DNA from: Eumeta japonica
Lineage: Eukaryota; Arthropoda; Insecta; Lepidoptera; Psychidae
Length of the DNA: 64,000 bases
Direction of reading: 5' to 3'
Assembly (NCBI GenBank): GCA_005406025.1
Contig: BGZK01000017.1
Location: forward strand, 1,114,501 to 1,178,500
The notes below the pieces were generated by a model. The model made no database searches, was not told the DNA's origin, and saw only the letters and a list, made by a program, of their open reading frames with translations. Every line of letters begins with the position of its first letter. The stretch's first letter is position 1. This document shows positions 12,613 through 24,019 of the stretch, piece by piece. Made by a program: the position numbers and the translations under genes.

Positions 12613-13885
12613 TGGGTGTAAAATGAGATGGGCATTTCTTTTTTATATAATTGCAGTAAAATATGATTCAAATAATTGTGGATACACCATTTGAATTGGT
12701 TCTTCAATGACTGAGATATTTTTTTTTCTGCTTCGAAATGAATCGATGTAGTGTAACTTCATAATAAAGAAAAACATCGCGCGTCCAATGCTTGCGGGAG
12801 CGCAGGTGGCGGGCCATTGCGGAGGGGCGGCAGAACGATATCGTCCGCTCCCGCTTGACCCTCGAAGCGCCTAGCGGCCGCACCGCTGGCGACTCGGTAA
12901 TTCCCTGGTTCGTGCGAGAGGGCGAGTCAAACGGGAGAGGGCAATGGCAGACCTTGAAAATATCTGTTTTTAGTTTCACTCTAGTAGCTTAGTGGTCGTG
13001 ACCTCGTAACCTACTTTTTTTTGATATTGTAACAAAGTGCATTAAACTAAATGTTTATGAATATCGATTATTGTCATGTTTAATTTACATTAATTACGTT
13101 TTATTAAGAATTAATGTTTTTATTCATTTGCGTTGTTTACGTAAACAAAATAAAGTTCAGTTGATTAGATATTATTCGCAAAATACCAGGAGTTATAGTG
13201 CAAACGAGTATGTACGCAAAATGTAATTTATTCAGAGTTAGGACGTAATACAAGTAAGTGATCTTGCAACGCACGTACACGTTGTCGAAAACTCGCCAGC
13301 AACGCTCGAACCATAATCGACACTACAGCGTAAACGCGATAGATATTGCTTTGTTGGTACAAGTCAGGAAAACTATACCGTATCAAGTGTCTATTGTTAT
13401 AGTGTTAAACACGCGAGAGCCAAAACTAAGCATGCGAGGTTACGTAGGGTGACATCGGTGTGCATCGTATGTATGTGCACAAAATTTTGTAAAAAATAGA
13501 TAAGCAGTATTTCTATAAATACTTAAATGAGAAGTGTGTATCAATTAATTTTTAATTGCATTGTGTACTGGAGAAACTAGATGTTTTCATCGTCAGTTGG
13601 TCATAGGTAAATCTTATCTATGAAGTTATAAATCATAGTGGTCTTTTTAATGCAAAGTCGGTCACGCGACGCGACGACCGTGATGCTGCCGCGCTTTGCG
13701 CATCATAATCATACAGATCTTTGATTGGAGGCGCGCACGCCTCCTGTGCTAAAACTACATCGAGATTTTTGCAAAACATTTAAAAAACGCTTTACTTTTC
13801 TATACTATAATATCATTTTTAATATGTTCCTAACTACATATACATCTCTAATTTTGAATTAACGCCCGATCTTATTTTACACCCA
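12613..13885. mobile_element. Terminal-inverted-repeat element, family C (~1.27 kb)
   Basis: TGGGTGTAAAATGAGAT at 12613 is matched inversely by ATCTTATTTTACACCCA ending at 13885. The interior includes a sharply GC-rich block (12780-12960) unlike the AT-rich surroundings. Short open frames exist there on both strands, but no recognisable protein domain. The superfamily is unknown to me. Confidence 0.55.
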
Positions 13886-14048
13886 GTATAAGTGGTAGGT
13901 ACGGCACGCCTTCGTAAAATGAACGAGCTATAACAATATAATAAACGCCATCTGTTATTAAATTAACATTTAGGTGTTGAAAACAATGCTTTATTTGTAT
14001 AACATAGTGACTGCATATTATGTCTCAATATTGAGAATGTAATTTAGT

Positions 14049-14252
14049 ATGTCAGAGCAGTGTGGTTTGAAATATATAGTGACTAGAGTAGAAAAAGATA
14101 CTTTACGATTGTTTGGCCCTCCAAAAAGTATGAATGAAAGGAGACTGACAGAACAAATCTATAGAGCGAATGTGTGCGATACAAAGTTTCGCTATGAATC
14201 CTATGCAGACCAAATTGGTGGCATATTAAAGAGCCAAATTTTAAGCACCTAA
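14049..14252 (+). pseudogene. Non-LTR reverse-transcriptase C-terminal relic
   Basis: The 67-residue open frame holds LRLFGPPKSMNERRLTEQIY and SYADQIGGILKSQILST, matching the 'GHVERM..RLTKQIY...R.TYVDQI' tail of non-LTR (RTE/Jockey-like) reverse-transcriptase proteins. Only the end of the protein is left. The family call rests on this motif order from memory. Confidence 0.6.
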
Positions 14253-14389
14253 AACAGACGAGTTTTCATTAAACCAATGATTGGTATTGATAAAATAAGA
14301 GAGATGTAAGGATTGTAACATGTGGAGATCTGTGGTTTCTTCCTAATGAAATTATAATGGAAAATAAGCATGAGTTTATTAAACTATGT

Positions 14390-14883
14390 ATGTACGCGCA
14401 TGAGAAGTTATACTTTTAGGCATATTTTTTTTTAATTGCATGCAAATAATTACAATAAAATATAAGGACTGGAGTGGGATAGTCAATATGGTTCATAATT
14501 TCTTTTCAATATGAAAAATTAAATAAATTAATATTTATTTTCTTATACAAAGTGTCAATTTTGTCTTTTTGTTTGAAATTGTAACATTTATTAAGTGAAA
14601 ATTTGGAATACATTAACATTATTTTGTTGGTATCTTCCATTTTGTATTCAGCTACACAAAACTCACGGACTGATGTCAGTGTTGACCTTGCTGATTCCGC
14701 CTCTCTTAGTCACATTAATATTCAGAGTAATGGTATTGGTAGTATCGTACATATTTTTATAAATGGCAACTCTTCCAGCTCGAACGTTTAACACATCACT
14801 TATTAGTGATCTGAAAATGCTCGCTAAACCGATTGCGAGCAACTTCATTTTGTAATAATGCGCTAACAGAAGTATAACTTCCA
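14390..14883. mobile_element. Terminal-inverted-repeat element, family D copy 1 (~494 bp)
   Basis: The left end GTACGCGCATGAGAAGTTATACTT is mirrored at the right end by GCGCTAACAGAAGTATAACTTC. The same ends flank elements at 50623-51294 and near 52557. A shared interior motif (TTTTTAATTGCATGCAAATAAT) follows the left end in both copies. No coding capacity, so it is a MITE-like element. Confidence 0.75.
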
Positions 14884-17124
14884 AAATACATATATGTTTG
14901 ATGATTTTTATATTTTTAAAATCCTGACATATTTGTTAGATTTATTCATTAGCACCACCTGCTCAAATACATAGCACTTACCTAACCACTATATGTACTA
15001 TAAATATGTATACATATTTATGGCACACTGCTTGAAGGGACTCCAAGGCAGTGGTCCTGTGAGTGCTCGATGTCATTATCATAATAAAATTGAAGTAGTT
15101 AAACACAGCAATCACAAACAATCAGCACATATTTGTTGTGAAGTATATATGCAAGCTCAAATATAGGAATCCTAGATATTAAAAAGTCGTTTTATCTATA
15201 TGTCCTATTAAATAATTAACTATTAAATTTAATGTTTCTTTTGAACTATGGTTATATGAACCCAATTGATCAGTAATAATGAGTTTAATATTTCAACTTT
15301 ATATGATATGTTTTATACTACAAATCATCATTCATATTTTTTTATCTGGTGAGTGTACATAATAATATAATTATGATGTCAGAGCATAACTGTCTCCATT
15401 TTTAGTGTGTCTCTTCATATATGTACATAGTGTATGTTTTTTGTGTCTAATTTTTATGATATTATTAAGTTTTTCTAATATGATTATACTAATTACAGTT
15501 TTTTCTCAGTTTTGTTTAAAGCATTATGACTACATTGGTTTTAAGCTTGTAGTATTGTTACTATTGTGTAAAACATTCATTCTTTACCATATTTTTAGTT
15601 CACAAAAAGTAGTAACAAAAATAATAGAAAACTAATTTTCGCGATTGGTATTTTGTTTTATTGTGATATAATGTGAACACTGATCATGTAGCACTTAAAT
15701 AATTAGTTATTTTTCATTTATTAGAATATTAAAAGAATATAGAAGTTCTACTTTATGTAAATAGTAGTTGTGATTATTTTATTATTACAATGCAGTAGAT
15801 CTCTCATGTAGTTGTCATGCTTTCAAAGCAGAACATGTCTTCAATTCACTGGAATGATTTTACTTTTGGCACTGCACACTGAATTGCACTAAAATTCAAA
15901 AATAAATATAGGGGAAACATTCATGTAATTACAACATTAGTATTAATAAATCTATTTTATTACAATTTTGCAAAAAGAAAATACATACTGTTAAATTAAA
16001 ATTTTCTTGTAATACTACATGTGAATAATATGGATAATATTGTACATATTTTGAAAATACAAAATCATTTGTCATATTTTAATATTATTGATTTATAATA
16101 TGGCCATAACCTCACCGTTGTAGATTTTTCTTGCCTCTTGATATTTTAAAATTTGAATCCGTATGTACATAATTTCCAAATATTTTAATATTAATGGCGG
16201 TCTGGTTATATCTTATTTCATTTTTGAATTCCAAATGTTAAAACATGAAAACAACATATAAATATGTTTTAGATAAGCTTTTGTATTGAATCTGACAGAC
16301 ACAATATAAATGAATGACGTAATTTAGTTTCGTAAATAAAAAACAATTCTTTTGTTTCGCTAAAGTTTTCTGTGTTGTAACACCATATTCTATAAATCTA
16401 GAAATATATGCTTGCAAATTTCGAAATCATCCATATCAGTCCAAAATGTAAATAATAGTGAATTGGAAACGTGTGTATGTCTGGCTCTCTCTTTATACTA
16501 ACTCTGTCCAATTTCACACAAATTTTTTGCTGATCATTTTTGTTTGTAATTTGAGGGTGATTTATAATTAATGTTTGTGATAATAATGTGTTTTACTTTA
16601 AATTTATATTTACATAAGGAGCATGCTAAATAAGGATTTTCAATTTTATTATGAGCACCGTTGTACACCAAAATGCACACACTACATTTTTGCCTTTTAT
16701 ATTATATATATAATATTAAAATATTCTATCATAATGTTATTGCTAGCTTACTTGTTTGGCCATCCTATTCATTGTAATTATGGCATTATTGTAATATGAC
16801 GTAGCATATGTAAGTTTTATTGCTATTTAAATTTTTCAGTTAACCAATATACCATTAACATTGTACCAATCTTCCATATATTATTTTTAAAGTATTTGAC
16901 TGAGAGAATATAATATGAGATTTCAATAAACTAAATGAAGTATAATTACTTTATTTGTTGAATATGAGAATTTTTTGTTTACCTCTGAATGAAAAGTGCA
17001 TCTGCATTATTTGGAAAGTGTTGTCTTAGTCAAGGGCAGCTATTATAAACGTTATGTGCAATAATTATTCAAACAAATACATATTTTCAACCATATACAA
17101 ATTTTGTTAATACCCATCAAACAG

Positions 17125-17357
17125 CTCTCGCCTGGCCGAGAAGAACACGAGGGTGAAATGGAAGGGCCGGGCGCCTCGCAAAGCACGGATTGCGAACCCA
17201 CGCCGCCGCCGCTCCAGCGCAGAGGTTCCAAGGCAAACCTGTTTCCAGCTGGAGAACCCCATCATCTCCCTCCGAGACCTCATCAACATCAACATCATCA
17301 ACAGTATCCCAGGCTCAGTCCGCATGCGAGAAATAACACTGCGCCGGCGCCACCTGG
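17125..17357 (+). CDS. Zdhhc8: Zdhhc8 exon, proline-rich cytoplasmic tail
   Basis: After the CATCAAACAG acceptor the frame reads LSPGREEHEGEMEGPG, then SQSTDCEPTPPPLQRRGSK, which corresponds to the SQSADAEPPPPP block of human ZDHHC5. A His/Pro/Gln-rich low-complexity stretch and NNTAPAPPG follow. The donor is GG|GTGAGT at 17358, phase 2. The whole exon is GC-rich against an AT-rich background. Two other overlapping open frames here are shadows. Confidence 0.88.
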
Positions 17358-18594
17358 GTGAGTTTTCTCATTCAATTTGTGAATATGAAAAATAGTGTAC
17401 TATGATTGTATTTAAAAAAATAACAAAAAGGCTGTAATAGTTAGTAATAAGTAGCTTAGTTTTAAATCGGAGATTTCGATATTTGAAGCTTGAGAACATT
17501 CCAATGCATTTCTCAAACTTAAAATATTTTTGTTTATATAAACAACATCGTTCACTAAAGGTACATTTATTTAATTTTATTAGTGCATATTCTCACTTGT
17601 GTTTTTATTTATATATTGGTCATAAATATTGATGCAATTTGTAATACGTAGATTATACTGAAAATTTCTGGAGTTGCCCATTTCTAATAAGAGTATTAAG
17701 AAAATAATTACAAGTTTTGAATGTGGAACTCGTTGGAAATAGGTTACATTGTAGTTTGTGAGATTTGTCATTTCTTTTTTCATTGTAACATTTACTTGCA
17801 AATTGTGTGTCGTCACTATAGTGAATTTAAATAGAAAGAGATATTTAAATTCACTATAGTGACGACACACAATTTGCAAGTAAATGTTACAATGAAAAAA
17901 GAAATGACAAATCACAGAACCTGAAATGAGAACTTATTTAGCAATTTCATGCAATCTAGAGAACCATTCTAAATATGAACTAATAATGTCTGCAATGTTT
18001 CTGAGCAAGTATAATGGCAATAGGTGCTAACGTTTATAATGTTATTATATATATTTTAACGTTATATACATAAATACACAATAATATGTTCTAAATGCAC
18101 TATGTGGTTTATCAATGTAAGACCTATGAAACTGAAATTTTACTATTATATTCTTACAATGACATAAGAAACTACTAACAAACTACACCTAAAAGGGTGA
18201 AAAGATGTGTGAAAGGTTGTATGGAAGTATCATCATTTTTGAAATTAGGGACGTGTTATTTCTTATTTATGTGCAAACATTTTTACCATAATTTAGGTTA
18301 TTACAGTATTATGCCAAACGAAACGAGACATGTCATTTTACTGCGATATTACTGGGTTGAGTAGTGATACCATTTCAAAAGACTTATAAGGTTTGATTAG
18401 AGGAAATGTTCATATGAAATATAAGTTTAAGTTTATCAGGAACCAGTTACTGGTTGAAACTGGTAATCTTGATTTCAGTATGAAGATAGGGTTAAAAATT
18501 TATGTGTGTAGCAAATATCGATGAGGACGTAACAATATGTATACTGTTAGTTGTGGTACAGTCATTTAGCAATTTTTTTCCATTACTAAAACAG
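17358..18594 (+). other. Intron of the DHHC gene containing a perfect hairpin
   Basis: GTGAGT donor at 17358 and CTAAAACAG acceptor ending 18594. AT-rich apart from the perfect inverted repeat at 17762-17913, listed separately. Confidence 0.8.
17762..17913. repeat. Perfect 72-bp inverted repeat with 8-nt loop
   Basis: Bases 17762-17833 are the exact reverse complement of 17842-17913 with no mismatch; the loop is 17834-17841. The sequence outside both arms is not complementary. It sits inside an intron on the transcribed strand, so the pre-mRNA would fold into a 72-bp perfect duplex. Confidence 0.97.
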
Positions 18595-18738
18595 CCACCC
18601 GGGCGGTTATCGCGTCGTACTAGAGCCGCTGAGGTACGACAGTGGCGCCAACGGCGCGCGGCCCTCGCCCACCATGCAGCAGAGAATCAAGGCGCTGGGT
18701 GTGCCCACGCCACTCGCACTCAGCAGTCCCGTGCGCAG
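18595..18738 (+). CDS. Zdhhc8: Zdhhc8 exon, conserved tail motif ending SSPVR
   Basis: The first base completes glycine, then HPGGYRVVLEPLRYDSGANG, followed by SPTMQQRIKALGVPTPLALS and SPVR, a block I recall as strongly conserved among insect Zdhhc8 proteins. The donor is CGCAG|GTACGC at 18739, phase 2, needing one base from the next exon. GC content is much higher than in the flanking introns. Confidence 0.9.
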
Positions 18739-19170
18739 GTACGCACTCTACATTCAAAAATATAAAAAAATACAAACTCTAAAAAAATTATATCATAACA
18801 TTCATTTATCAGCACATTTAATTAATATTTACTTTTATCCTTTTCATTAAATCGTTTATATGCATCTGATGTTCTAAAAGATGTGTAAATTAAATATTTT
18901 CTTGTTCTAAAAATCTCCTTAAGATGATATTAATTTCTAAAATAATGCATTACATGCACTCAAACTAGTAGTCTAGAAATTATGTTTTGAAACCATACTG
19001 TCAAAATTATCTTATTTGTTTTTGTCCAAAGAAATTTAAAATGGGGACAGTAGTTTTATATTTTATTTCATCTTGCTTAGGGAAGAAGGGATACAGTTTT
19101 TTGAAAATATTTTTATTATATACATATGATATTCTATTGTGTGATGTATTAATTCGAGGGAATCCATAAT

Positions 19171-20154
19171 TAGATGCTTGCCTGCAACATGCATTAACAT
19201 GCAGCATGCAATCTACCGCTGACCCTCAAATCTGTTCTTCCACTATGAACCCCTATCCAAAGAATTGAATATTGATTCGAGAAGATTGACATATGGTGCA
19301 CTTAAGCAAGTGTTAATTGTTTATTTATCTTAGTCTTCTAATAGATATATTGTTATTTCTATGTATGTTTCACGCCAACTAGGCACATTATCAGGAAAAT
19401 GCAGACAATCACATTCACCAGAGCGAAAGGAATATTAAAAACAACCGACCGATACGCTCCTAACTTCTTCATGTGACATGCAATCATGCACCAAGAAATA
19501 CGTCAAAGGGTGATAAAAAGACCCTCTACCAGCTACCACAGATCATCACCAATATAGATATGTTTGTCAATCGTCACAGACTAACCATCATCAACCATTA
19601 CACAAATAATTACAGACAAGCATCCAAGAATGGCGATTCATAAATATTAGTTTGGTCATTGAACATGAACAAGGGTTTACGTTTAAATGTTTTAGAATCT
19701 TTTGAAGTTTTAAAACATAAAGATAATAATAATATGCTCAATGACCAAATTAATTTATAAATAGCCATTTTTGGACGCTTTCCTATTACTATTTGGGTAA
19801 TGGTTGGTGATTTTTAGTCTTGTATTGTGTGAAGTGTTAATTTTTAGTCTGTGGCAATTGATAGGCATGTCTATTGGTGATGGTATCTGGCTGCTGGTAG
19901 AGGGGATTTTGTCACTCTTTGACGTATTGCCCAGTGCATGACTGCATGTGACGTGTGGTGGTTAGGAGCGCATCGGTTGAAACTATTAGCGAACTAAGAT
20001 AAATAATTAACACTTGCTTAGGTGTTCAATATCTGTCAATCCTCTTGAATGAATATTGAATTCTTTGGATAGAGATTCGTAATGGAAGAACATATTCGAG
20101 GGTCAGCAGTGGGTTGCATGGTGCATGTTAATGCATATTGTAGGCAAGTGTCTA
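19171..20154. mobile_element. Foldback-type element, 984 bp, long imperfect inverted arms
   Basis: The left end TAGATGCTTGCCTGCAACAT is mirrored by ATATTGTAGGCAAGTGTCTA on the right, and homology continues inwards over most of both halves (for example CTTAAGCAAGTGTTAATTGT versus its complement near 20010, and TTGGTCATTGA near 19654 versus TCAATGACCAAA near 19740). A loop of about 80 bp lies near 19660-19740. No protein is encoded. The arms differ by many substitutions, so it is not recent. Confidence 0.85.
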
Positions 20155-21920
20155 CATATGAATTTGTTCAAAAAAATCAATCAAATTACGTGAGAGGATA
20201 AAATAAGATAGTATTCAACTTTTTATTCTAGAGACGGCATATTGACTCAAAACAAAACAAGTTTGTGCTGATTAATGTATGGTATGGCAGAAATGTTATT
20301 AATTGTCTAGGATTTGCTGATATAAAAATAGCTCTTGTCTGTTAATAAAACAACAATATTTTCATGACATATGATACAGGTAATAAAAATAAAATTGGTT
20401 GTCTATAAAATCTTGCCAACATTGGAATTATAGTTAATTATATCAGAGTTTATTTATGTTCAATTATAATTTTATTTATCCATAGACTGCTTCAATTTCC
20501 CTTTTTTATTTTCCATTTAATGATTCATTCAAATGTCATCTGGCACCTATTATTTTTAACAATTTATTTTAATATTTTGTTGTATTAAATTGTATTGCAA
20601 CAATATCAGCGTAATATTATAGACAATCATGAAATTTCATAGAGGTATTATAATTTTTCATTTCAACCTTATTTCATTATTAACAGATAAGACTATATTT
20701 GTCTAATGTCTGATCCTAGACTACATGGGTTATGATACATACAAAATTTTAGCTTACTTGAAGTATATCAGTTTCTTTTACAATAGAATTGTAAATTATT
20801 TTTAAATACAGTGAATGTTTTGATAAATAAATAAATAATAATGAAACAGAAATTCAAAAACAAGAATAGATATGAGTTTAAAACATTAATTTGTTCATCT
20901 CATCTCATGATCACGTTTGTATACATACAGATAATTTTTATAATAAACGTCATATTTTGAAGTCTTATTATTGTAAAAGTTAGAAGGCAAAGAAACAAAG
21001 GCACATGTTTTCAATTCTGTGCCAGAACAAACATAAAATACAAAAGAGATGAACCATTATTATTCTAATTGTTGTGTGAATTACAAAAAGTCAATTTTTG
21101 TGATTTACATTTCAATAATAATGACTAATATTAAATTATGTTCTTTACTATACATCCATTTTTAAAACTAATCAGTGTGAAAGTCCTCCTATCATATCTA
21201 AAAACGTTTGTGTCTTGAAAATATTTGTGTACATAATTCCTCATCTCATTTATGCCTTGTCCTTTTATCACGATAAAAAAAAAGTAAAACTCTCAACATC
21301 CCCAACTAACTCGAGGGCATTGCTTTGTCATTTATTTTCTTATACCTAGGTGTTTTAGAATTTACTTTGCATGTATGATCGTTTGCATTATTCACACTTC
21401 CCCATAGACGTGAATTGTATATTTCACATTTTAATTTCTGAATTTCTATTCATCATGGATTTCACATGGTGTGTTACAGTAAATATGGTTTGCTTGCATT
21501 CAAAAAGATTTGAATTCATAAAAAAAAATAATATAACATTTATATGCTATTTTAATGTGACTTCTCTAGATTGAATGGGAACAAACTCTATACAAAATTG
21601 AAATACATGGGTCGTATTGCATATCTTTAGCGCCTTCAAAAGTTGTTGTTTTTGGAAAACAATAATTTTATGACTATTTCATATGTTCTTATTATATATT
21701 TTTTATCATTCGTCTACATTGTAAACAAAAGAAATAAACAACTGAACATTGAACAATATGGAACAATTGAAACATTTTTTATATTTCCATTGTAGCACTA
21801 TTGGGATATGCAATTCGACACAATATGTTGTCCCCAATGACTATCATACCATATCCTGAACTATGTGTTTATAAGTATTTACTTGTTGGGTGTGCTTCTC
21901 TTTGCCTTACCTCACGGCAG

Positions 21921-21956
21921 GTGGACCTAACGCATAGTGCCGTCTGCCCCGAGACG
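21921..21956 (+). other. Exon-like 36-bp segment (uncertain)
   Basis: CACGGCAG precedes and GGTAAAAA follows a 36-bp stretch of higher GC that reads VDLTHSAVCPET in phase 0. It cannot be spliced to the preceding exon (phase 2) without a stop, so I do not include it in the gene. It may be an alternative exon or chance. Confidence 0.2.
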
Positions 21957-23019
21957 GTAAAAACGAATGTCTATTCAGTTTATTTTTTTTTATATATATT
22001 TTGTATTCCAATTGAAATTGTGCATTTGTGTGTGGATTTGGTGGCTATTTATTTTATTATGGTTTTTTTTTGTATGAAAAGATGTGCTCCCAAATTGTTA
22101 CACCTATTGTCAAGATTTATTTTAATGAAACCCGATTTTCTCAATTAGAAATATTGTATGTCAAATGAAAGATAAAAGACTGGTTTTATATATTTCAAAA
22201 TTACTATATATCCTAATCGCATTTTGTTATTTTATTATTCAATAAGCTTAACTTTTGAAAGAGCTTGTGTGAAGTTCACACTTGAAAATTAAAGTTGTTT
22301 GACATTTGGGATTGCATTTTATTTGTTCCCTGTGTAATATTAAAAATTACCCATTGAATTATTTATAGTGCAGACAGAATTGTTAAAAAATTGTTGTTCA
22401 ATAAATGCAGAATTGCACTATTTTGAATGCATGTCTATGTGTTTGTGTGTGTGTGTATGGTTTTTTTTATTATATGTAATATTTCGTAGGATAAAAGCTT
22501 TGCTAGCTCTAATACTGACTAATATCTTTTTTTATGGATTTTCATTATACAATATTTTTATGTACATATTGTAATGTAACAACAGAAAATAATAATCATT
22601 CCTAGTAAAAATATTTGCTGAAAGTGCCAAGATGGGATACTAACTTATATATAAATTGACTGAATACATTGTTAATGGTTAACAGTTCAGTCTTCTCCAA
22701 ATGTAGTATACTAATTTGGTGATATAAAAAATATATGATCTCTGAAACATTATTAAATAGAAAAGTCATATTTTTCATAAATGTTTGTAAAATGGTTTAT
22801 GTCGAAATACACAAACTTACTAAATGGAAATCCAGGTTTGTACCCAGAGTCGACAATGTATGAGCATGTTTGTAATATATACATTTAATCGTAGCTTTGT
22901 CAGTGATCGTTAGTCTCTTCATCGGACGTAGGTGTAAATAATTTTACAAATATCGTTAAGAATATCATAAAATGTTGATATGCATATTTTTTACTCGTAA
23001 GCTATTGTGGCAAATCAGA

Positions 23020-23450
23020 AAGACGCCACTCCCAGCCCGCCGGCCCAGGCGACGGCGCAGTCGTGCTCGTTTCGCGTATCATATCGATATTTTATTACGC
23101 AAATATCGTCGGTCTACATCGGCAAACTGTCGGCCGCACACGCCGCCTGCGCCCGCGGGCACTGCTAGAGCTTGCGAACACTGCATCGTTAAATGTATCC
23201 GTAGTATAGCATCCGTGTGACGTGATGTTGTCGTGTGGCATGCATCCTGCATCCGTAGCTGTCGGCCGCTGCCCGCCTGCACCCCCGCGCCGCGTGCGTT
23301 CGGCACGGGTCTAGTTTCCGGCTGTGAGATCGGCCAACGGTCCTTTAAATATTTAATAGAGGCGTACGAGCGGGGCATGGCTAGCGGCGGCCGGGCGCCG
23401 ACCGCACGTGCATCGCTTCGCCCCGCATTTTCCTTCTCCTTCTGTCCGTA
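23020..23450 (+). other. GC-rich, CpG-rich block before the last exon
   Basis: GC content jumps from the AT-rich intron to well above half, with many CpG dinucleotides. Several overlapping short frames are open on both strands, but none shows a recognised motif or joins the gene in phase. It may be an alternative exon, a regulatory block or a promoter of an internal transcript. Confidence 0.4.
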
Positions 23451-23451
23451 G

Positions 23452-23529
23452 GGCATACGATAACGATAGCGACGGCTCAGACGAGCTGTCGCGATTAAAC
23501 CCCTGACGTGAGACGGGCGTGGAGCGCAG
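23452..23529 (+). CDS. Zdhhc8: Possible 5' extension of the last exon with in-frame TGA
   Basis: The acceptor TTTTCCTTCTCCTTCTGTCCGTAG has an excellent pyrimidine tract. Read in phase from the previous exon it encodes R-AYDNDSDGSDELSRLNP, then TGA (23504-23506) followed by C, and the same frame stays open to EISV. The segment is exactly 78 nt. Human ZDHHC5 has a comparable SPVRYDNLSR sequence, which supports it being exonic. It would yield a short isoform lacking the PDZ ligand, or a readthrough product. Confidence 0.45.
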
Positions 23530-24019
23530 GTCCAACCCGGGCACGCCCACGCAGCCTCGCCGCCCCGACTTCATCGGCGTGGGCGCGGGCGTCGGCGCCG
23601 GTCCCGGACGAGCCTCTCCTCAACGCCGCTTCTTATCCGAGGGCGAGTTGCTGCGTGCCGACCCACCTCCGCCTGCCGCCGCTAGCATCGGCGGCACGCG
23701 TGACGACATACGCGAACTGGCTGCTTCACCGCAGCGAGGCAACTACTTGTGGGCGGAGCCTCGCCCCACTGCGCCTACGGTCGGCTCCGGGCCCCCGCGT
23801 GGCGGCGTACCCGTGTTCCCGCCGCAACCTTCACCACTACCGCGGCGGCGGACGGGCGGGGGCGGGCCACCGATGCCGACAGCGACGCAACGTCCTCAGC
23901 GGCCGCTGTCATTCGTGCGCGCACTCGAGGTGCAGGACCAGCTGGAGGCTCGCACGCTGCCGCCGGACCCGCCCGACCGCGCGTCCGTCTACGACTGCAA
24001 CTACGAAATCTCAGTGTAA
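23530..24019 (+). CDS. Zdhhc8: Zdhhc8 last exon, ends with EISV PDZ ligand
   Basis: With the acceptor at GCGCAG (23529), the first base completes arginine to give SSPVR-R, then SNPGTPTQPRRPDFIGV, a block I recall following SSPVR in insect Zdhhc8. The remaining tail is rich in Pro, Arg, Gly and Ser and ends DCNYEISV, with TAA at 24017-24019. EISV is the type-II-like PDZ ligand that ends vertebrate ZDHHC5 and ZDHHC8 and binds scaffold proteins. A stronger acceptor lies 78 bp upstream (23451), but that extension has an in-frame TGA. The exon is very GC-rich, consistent with coding sequence. The frame and end are certain; the exact 5' border is not. Confidence 0.85.

Larger units (their letters stand above)
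6899..17124 (+). other. Long (10.2 kb) intron of the DHHC gene filled with mobile elements
   Basis: Between the GTGAGG donor at 6899 and the AAACAG acceptor at 17123-17124. It holds the mariner/hAT nest, the second dispersed-repeat copy, three terminal-inverted-repeat elements and a reverse-transcriptase relic, all listed separately. I see no other exon that joins in phase, though a short exon could be missed. Confidence 0.65.
18739..23451 (+). other. Intron of the DHHC gene with a foldback element and a GC-rich 3' end
   Basis: Begins at the GTACGC donor. It contains the foldback element 19171-20154, long AT-rich stretches, and a GC-rich block from about 23020 to the acceptor region. The 3' end of the intron is either 23451 or 23529 (see the last exon). 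Confidence 0.7.

Noticed and set aside
17107..17395. Two alternative frames over the 17125-17357 exon
   Set aside because: They do not match the family; the chosen frame has the conserved SQSTDCEPTPPP block and correct phases.
17580..17915. 111-codon minus-strand frame
   Set aside because: It runs through both arms of the perfect hairpin, so its length comes from the inverted repeat.
23508..23529. GTGAGA...GCGCAG as a 22-nt intron that would bypass the in-frame stop
   Set aside because: Far too short to be spliced, and the TGA lies before its donor.
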